Part shown: one piece after another, positions 32,910 to 36,278 of the stretch
Layout: each line of letters starts with the position of its first letter
Position numbering within the stretch: the first letter of the stretch is position 1
DNA from: Candidatus Saccharibacteria bacterium UBA1944
GTDB lineage: Bacteria > Patescibacteriota > Saccharimonadia > Saccharimonadales > Saccharimonadaceae
DNA: 36,278 nt
Assembly (NCBI GenBank): GCA_002336935.1
Contig: DDEW01000003.1
Coordinates: 50,335-86,612 of the forward strand
Direction: 5' to 3'
The notes under the pieces: model-generated
Databases searched by the model: none
The model's input: the letters and a program-made list of their open reading frames with translations, nothing else
Told to the model about the DNA's origin: nothing
Translations under genes and position numbers: made by a program

Positions 32910-33239
32910 CTACAAGTAGGTGTCTACTGCAGCATCAGGTGGAAGGGTCCAGCGGAACTCGTTGACCGTGGGATCCCATCGCAGCTGGAACGGACGGTAG
33001 GCGCCGCTAGGGTGCCGGTACACGCAGGCCTCCACGAGGCCAACGATGAAGTCACGTTCGATAGTGTCGATGGCTGCGAAACCATGACTGATTTCGACAA
33101 TCCGGCCATACGGCGGCTCAACGCTGTACGCCGCTAGTAGCGCAGACTGTGGACGCATCCACATCATGGCTGACTGAATCAGGATGCCGCGCGCGACCGC
33201 ATCGAGTACGGCAGCGCGCGCATCGCTGATGGGCGGCAT
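32910..33239 (-). CDS. GC-rich orphan gene 5: hypothetical protein
   Basis: This 109-residue protein is unrecognised and soluble. It has a helical Ala-rich N-terminus, a central IERDFIVGLVEACVYRH segment and a Trp-rich end (QLRWDPTVNEF, then RWTLPP). The ATG at 33239 overlaps the stop of a 21-codon upstream ORF (TGATG), which suggests coupled translation; an in-frame GTG at 33251 is an alternative. GC-rich codons contrast with those of rpsJ and the metallopeptidase. The combination of a signal-peptide-like upstream ORF and this frame could also be one secreted protein split by a frameshift. Confidence 0.65.
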   Translation of the reverse strand: MPPISDARAAVLDAVARGILIQSAMMWMRPQSALLAAYSVEPPYGRIVEISHGFAAIDTIERDFIVGLVEACVYRHPSGAYRPFQLRWDPTVNEFRWTLPPDAAVDTYL

Positions 33240-33304
33240 CACGGGCCACACTCGGGACTGTTGGCGATCACGGCTGCAGCGAGTGCAGCGATGCGCATTC
33301 TCAT
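33239..33304 (-). CDS. Short upstream ORF of GC-rich gene 5
   Basis: This 21-codon frame reads MRMRIAALAAAVIANSPECG and Pro before its TGA. AGAAGGG stands seven bases before its ATG, better than any SD in front of the next frame. Basic start plus Ala/Val/Ile core looks like the beginning of a signal peptide. It is either a coupling leader or the true N-terminus of the downstream protein cut off by a frameshift. Confidence 0.5.
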   Translation of the reverse strand: MRMRIAALAAAVIANSPECGP

Positions 33305-33366
33305 GGTTTACCCTTCTTGCTCGGTTCGAACCGCCGGTTGCGATTCCGTCGTATTATTTTAGTATT

Positions 33367-33395
33367 ATTTTAGCATAATTTTCTTATAACGTCAA
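33367..33395 (-). promoter_or_regulatory. Promoter of GC-rich orphan gene 5
   Basis: On the minus strand TTGACG (33395-33390), a 17-base spacer and TAAAAT (33372-33367). The leader has the hairpin CGGTTCGAACCG. Confidence 0.65.
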
Positions 33396-33407
33396 TTATT
33401 ACCCCTG

Positions 33408-33436
33408 TTGATTTTAGGTACGAAGTGCGCTATAAT
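33408..33436 (+). promoter_or_regulatory. Promoter of rpsJ
   Basis: TTGATT (33408-33413), a 17-base spacer and TATAAT (33431-33436), divergent from the GC-rich gene 5 promoter 12 bases away. The leader of about 95 bases before ATG 33536 has an SD TAGGAG. Confidence 0.7.
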
Positions 33437-33535
33437 GGCAAATTGTATTATTAATCGCATCAGAGAACTCAGCAGTGGCGTAATACCATCGGTCCATAGC
33501 AGAGGTTACTGGAGCACCAATAGGAGTATCACTCT

Positions 33536-33859
33536 ATGGCAGACGCCAAAGCAGAAGGCTTGCGTATCCGCATTCGCCTTAAGGCCTATGACCACAAAGT
33601 CATTGACCAATCAGCAAAACAAATCATTGAAACAGCCATTCGTACCGGCGCACAGATTGCCGGACCAGTGCCGTTGCCAACTCGTCGTAGTACTTATACG
33701 GTTGTCAAGAGCCCACATGTATACAAAATGGGTGGTGAGGCATTTGAAATGCGCGTTCACAAGCGCTTAATCGATATCACTGGCGCAACGCCAAAGACGA
33801 TCGACAGCTTACAGAACCTCAGCCTGCCAAGCGGCGTTGATGCAGAAATTCGCATGTAG
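33536..33859 (+). CDS. rpsJ: 30S ribosomal protein S10
   Basis: This 107-residue S10 shows the family pattern: IRIRLKAYDHKVIDQSAKQI at the start, GPVPLPTRRSTYTVVKSPHV in the middle and FEMRVHKRLIDI later. S10 binds the 30S head and also joins NusB in antitermination. It normally opens the S10 operon with rplC next; here it stands alone, with a terminator right behind it and a deacetylase gene following. Confidence 0.97.
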   Translation: MADAKAEGLRIRIRLKAYDHKVIDQSAKQIIETAIRTGAQIAGPVPLPTRRSTYTVVKSPHVYKMGGEAFEMRVHKRLIDITGATPKTIDSLQNLSLPSGVDAEIRM

Positions 33860-33878
33860 TTGAGCTAAAAAAGCATAA

Positions 33879-33904
33879 ACCGCTCCAAACTGGGGCGGTT
33901 TTGC
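33879..33904 (+). terminator. Intrinsic terminator of rpsJ
   Basis: AACCGCTCCA pairs with TGGGGCGGTT (one G-T pair), followed by TTG. It runs directly into the next -10 box. Confidence 0.8.
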
Positions 33905-33910
33905 TATACT
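33905..33910 (+). promoter_or_regulatory. Extended -10 box of the deacetylase gene, leaderless
   Basis: TGC-TATACT ends eight bases before the GTG at 33919; no usable -35 is seen because the rpsJ terminator occupies that place. Confidence 0.5.
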
Positions 33911-33918
33911 AATAGAAA

Positions 33919-35346
33919 GTGATAAGGCTTACGTTTCATGCAAAATTGTGGGTTATTACCGGCATTGCAGTGCTTGGCATTGTTGGCTTTTTGCTGTGGC
34001 GTTACCAAATTGCGCCAACTGAACCTGGGTACGAAAACTACAAATGGGTAGACACAAAGTATGCCGGTATACGGACAAAAGTCGTGCAAAGGAGCACGGC
34101 AAACAACACCGCGATCATCGAATATATTGAAACAGGGAATAAGCCAATTGATACAACAATAAACAACAAAGTAGACGATTTGGTTGCGTCGTTTCAAAAA
34201 GATAGTGATGAGCTCACAAGACTTTTTGGAGGAAAAGCGGAGCAGAATATCAGTTACCAGATTGTGCGCAATACCCCGACGCATCTTTCGGTAGTGCTAA
34301 CCGCAACACAACAGGCACCATCATCGCACCCAGAACACCAAACAGCGTACTGGACTTTTAGCAAAATAACCGGGCGTGCTGTTACCCTTGATGAAATCTT
34401 TGGTCAGGCAAACCGTGACGGTATTCCCCGGCTAGAACATCTTGTGCGTACAGCGATCGACGCCAAGTTACGAGCTAACCACTCTTCGACGACAATGGAT
34501 ATCGCGAATGAGTTTTTGGCATCCCAACCACTCTCATCATTCCTTACCGCTGATGCGGCGAGCTTGCGATTTGACTTTGCCCAAGGTGAAGTCGGTGCAG
34601 AGTCGGATGGAGATATTTCTGTTACGATACCAACTGATACATTGCAGTTGTTTTTACAAACACCAACTGCACGCCAGCTTTTTACCGTTAGTCCAGTAAG
34701 CAACGCCCCCGTATTCGCCGCTGCGGATGCAAAAGCAGATTGCCGTCAAAAGAAGTGCATCGCTCTAACATTCGATGATGGCCCAAGCCAATTGACTGCA
34801 GGGCTATTAGATCAACTAGCTCAAAAAAAGGCTCACGCGACGTTCTTTATCATTGGCAGTTTGTCAGCGCGTCGCGCGAGCACTATCCAGCGACAAGCAC
34901 GAGAGGGACATACGGTTGCCAATCATACTTGGAGTCATACTTCCATGACCAAGCTTTCAGTTATAGCCATGGAGAAGGAAATTATCGCCACCAATCAGGC
35001 ACTCGAAAAAATCACCGGCACAAAACCAAGCTATTTACGTCCGCCGAATGCCGCGATTAACAAAAATATATACGCCGCGTTGGCCGCTCAAAACATGACT
35101 GGAGTGTTATGGTCGGTTGACACCCGTGACTGGGCGGACAAGGACGCTACCATCATCTACAACCGCGTGGTTGCAAGCGCAAGGCCTGGTGCAATTGTTG
35201 TCTTGCACGATATCCACCGCCCAACCATCGAGGCAGTGCCCCGAATCATTGATACGCTCAGTAAACAGGGCTACGTATTCGTTAGTCTTGATGAGTTGTT
35301 TGGTAAAAATGTGAGACCGGGGCAGATTGTCTACAAAGCAGCCTAA
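33919..35346 (+). CDS. Membrane-anchored polysaccharide deacetylase (PdaC-like)
   Basis: The 475-residue protein has an N-terminal membrane anchor (about 8-28). A region of about 230 residues (to 260) follows, with the feel of the DUF4163/DUF3298 pair found in Bacillus PdaC (AYWTFSKITGRAVTLDEIF). The C-terminal NodB domain (about 285-470) has the metal and catalytic motifs TFDDGP, NHTWSHTSM, DTRDW and VLHDIH. The third NodB motif reads RPPNA instead of RPPYG. It should remove N-acetyl groups from cell-wall or surface glycan outside the membrane. It starts with GTG just behind a -10 box. Confidence 0.9.
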   Translation: MIRLTFHAKLWVITGIAVLGIVGFLLWRYQIAPTEPGYENYKWVDTKYAGIRTKVVQRSTANNTAIIEYIETGNKPIDTTINNKVDDLVASFQKDSDELTRLFGGKAEQNISYQIVRNTPTHLSVVLTATQQAPSSHPEHQTAYWTFSKITGRAVTLDEIFGQANRDGIPRLEHLVRTAIDAKLRANHSSTTMDIANEFLASQPLSSFLTADAASLRFDFAQGEVGAESDGDISVTIPTDTLQLFLQTPTARQLFTVSPVSNAPVFAAADAKADCRQKKCIALTFDDGPSQLTAGLLDQLAQKKAHATFFIIGSLSARRASTIQRQAREGHTVANHTWSHTSMTKLSVIAMEKEIIATNQALEKITGTKPSYLRPPNAAINKNIYAALAAQNMTGVLWSVDTRDWADKDATIIYNRVVASARPGAIVVLHDIHRPTIEAVPRIIDTLSKQGYVFVSLDELFGKNVRPGQIVYKAA

Positions 35347-35376
35347 AAAACGCGCTCCGTAGAAGAGCGCGTTTGT
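35346..35376. terminator. Terminator between deacetylase and the minus-strand gene
   Basis: AAACGCGCTC pairs with GAGCGCGTTT, with A-rich and T-rich sides that allow it to act on both converging transcripts. Confidence 0.8.
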
Positions 35377-35393
35377 TACTCGAACTATAGTAA

Positions 35394-35723
35394 CTATGGT
35401 TGCGGAGTCTTTTTGGGGATTACCATAGCATCTGTAGCAGCATTGGTTGCATCAATTTGATCATAAATACGTTGCACCTTGACACTAATATCGGTTACCC
35501 ACACACCAAGTGCCAACACAACGATTGCTAGTACAAGCCAATAGAGTGTTTGATGAGTAATACGAAACGTAAAGAATGGTTCACTCGGTCGCGCAGGTGC
35601 GAATGATCGCATCGCAGGCGCAAAAGGGCGTTTTGTGACGCGCTTGACGCTCGTACGCGCTGCTGCTTTTGCAGGTGCTTTTTTTGTTGTCGGTTTCTTT
35701 GCTGCTTTCTTTGCCGTAGCCAT
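35394..35723 (-). CDS. Small membrane protein with histone-H1-like basic N-terminus
   Basis: This 109-residue protein begins with a Lys/Ala-rich stretch (KKAAKKPTTKKAPAKAAA) like bacterial histone-H1-type tails. An Arg/Pro segment follows, then one membrane helix (about 59-79), and a short coiled-coil-like end (VQRIYDQIDATNAATDAM). The basic part would face the cytoplasm and could bind DNA or ribosomes at the membrane; this is inference. The SD GAGGA precedes the ATG, and TACAAT (35757-35752) is a possible -10 box about 28 bases upstream. Confidence 0.75.
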   Translation of the reverse strand: MATAKKAAKKPTTKKAPAKAAARTSVKRVTKRPFAPAMRSFAPARPSEPFFTFRITHQTLYWLVLAIVVLALGVWVTDISVKVQRIYDQIDATNAATDAMVIPKKTPQP

Positions 35724-35788
35724 GTAAAATCCTCGTTATCTTGCCTCTATTATTGTATACCGTAAGCAATATTGCAAGCAGCTTATGC

Positions 35789-35794
35789 TATAAT
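35789..35794 (+). promoter_or_regulatory. Extended -10 box of the gene at 35801, leaderless
   Basis: TGC-TATAAT ends six bases before ATG 35801, with no SD. Confidence 0.55.
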
Positions 35795-35800
35795 GGCCGC

Positions 35801-36124
35801 ATGGCATCAAAACAAAATAAACAGCGAACCTATGCACGTAATCGTATTGTCAGTCGCAAGGGTCACTCTAAAATAACCGAATCAGATGGGCAATATTTGT
35901 TAAAACTTGTTCTCGTTGTGCTTCTTGGGACACTCTGGCTCAAGTTTGCCCAACCTATGCAATTTGGCGTGTTACCCCTTATGGGATTACCCATCGGTAT
36001 GCTTTTCGGATTGCTTGTCGTACGTCGCTTTGAAAAACTCCAAGCTGACAGGAAAATCTGGTATCTTGTACTCATCATCGTCACTATTATTAGCTATTTT
36101 GTGCCGGCTGGAATTGTGATTTAG
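35801..36124 (+). CDS. Small multi-pass membrane protein
   Basis: This 107-residue protein starts with a basic cytoplasmic N-terminus (KQNKQRTYARNRIVSRK). Three hydrophobic segments follow: about 34-50, 54-72 and 86-106, with a charged turn RRFEKLQADRK between the last two. No family is recognised. It is divergent from the gene at 35723. Confidence 0.72.
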   Translation: MASKQNKQRTYARNRIVSRKGHSKITESDGQYLLKLVLVVLLGTLWLKFAQPMQFGVLPLMGLPIGMLFGLLVVRRFEKLQADRKIWYLVLIIVTIISYFVPAGIVI

Positions 36125-36152
36125 CCATTTAGCTCACCCCTTTAGAAAACCC

Positions 36153-36181
36153 TTGACTAACAGTGGTTTTTTTGATACGAT
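36153..36181 (+). promoter_or_regulatory. Promoter for a gene beyond the window, with structured leader
   Basis: TTGACT (36153-36158), a 17-base spacer and TACGAT (36176-36181). The remaining 97 bases are a leader with a CCCCGG/CCGGGG hairpin enclosed by TCCCA/TGGGA pairing (about 36235-36276). The style matches the rpsL leader, so a ribosomal or similar highly expressed gene is a fair guess. Confidence 0.6.
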
Positions 36182-36278
36182 AGTTTGGTAACTTATTACG
36201 TAATACAAACTTTTCCCAGAGTGAATTGGTAAGTCCCACCCCGGATACTGCCAGCCACCGGGGATTTTAAATGGGAGC

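Noticed and set aside
1..36278. CRISPR arrays, insertion sequences, integrases or phage structural genes
   Set aside because: No regularly spaced repeats, transposase or integrase motifs were seen. The GC-rich genes lack adjacent recombinase genes or convincing terminal repeats.

Overview
The window looks like a chromosomal segment of a Candidatus Saccharibacteria (TM7)-type bacterium. The evidence is small lineage-specific proteins, several type IV pilins, no biosynthetic genes, a scattered str operon, TGA used as an ordinary stop, and mid-range GC in the core genes. The phylum call is an inference from gene content; no marker gene was placed on a tree.

Layout. 1-420: the 5' end of a minus-strand tRNA-Leu, then a stand-alone structured RNA unit with its own promoter and terminator. 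421-6916: phosphatase-trmH pair, GC-rich orphan gene 1, hisS, a pilin, tig, GC-rich orphan gene 2 (minus strand) and clpP. 7179-14403: rpoB-rpoC behind a structured leader. 14465-16440: two paralogous membrane-anchored proteins on the minus strand. 16704-17599: rpsL-rpsG. 17664-22916: a minus-strand pilin and four lineage-type hypothetical genes. 23009-25096: fusA. 25143-28748: a minus-strand pilin, Nudix-GrpB-membrane protein operon and a DEAD-box helicase. 28839-29679: two tandem GC-rich small membrane proteins. 29944-31128: tuf. 31235-32866: an HEXXH putative metallopeptidase. 32910-33304: a GC-rich minus-strand gene with a short upstream ORF. 33536-36124: rpsJ, a PdaC-like deacetylase and two small membrane proteins. 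The window ends in a promoter and structured leader for a gene outside it.

How it fits together. rpoB, rpoC, rpsL, rpsG, fusA, tuf and rpsJ keep the order of the classical str/S10 gene series, all on the plus strand. They have been pulled apart by blocks of 2-5 kb that carry their own promoters and often point the other way, converging on shared bidirectional terminators. The transcription and translation genes have leaders and Shine-Dalgarno (SD) sites. Many other first genes have a -10 box only 6-9 bases before the start codon, so they are probably leaderless.

Most notable: (1) five GC-rich, actinobacterial-looking small genes, each in its own promoter-SD-gene-hairpin cassette dropped between housekeeping genes; (2) an EF-G whose G4 motif reads NKIN and whose G5 loop reads GGD instead of SA; (3) an RNA polymerase beta' subunit in which every cysteine of both zinc sites is gone; (4) an rpoB leader with mutually exclusive hairpins; (5) a structured RNA unit beside tRNA-Leu.
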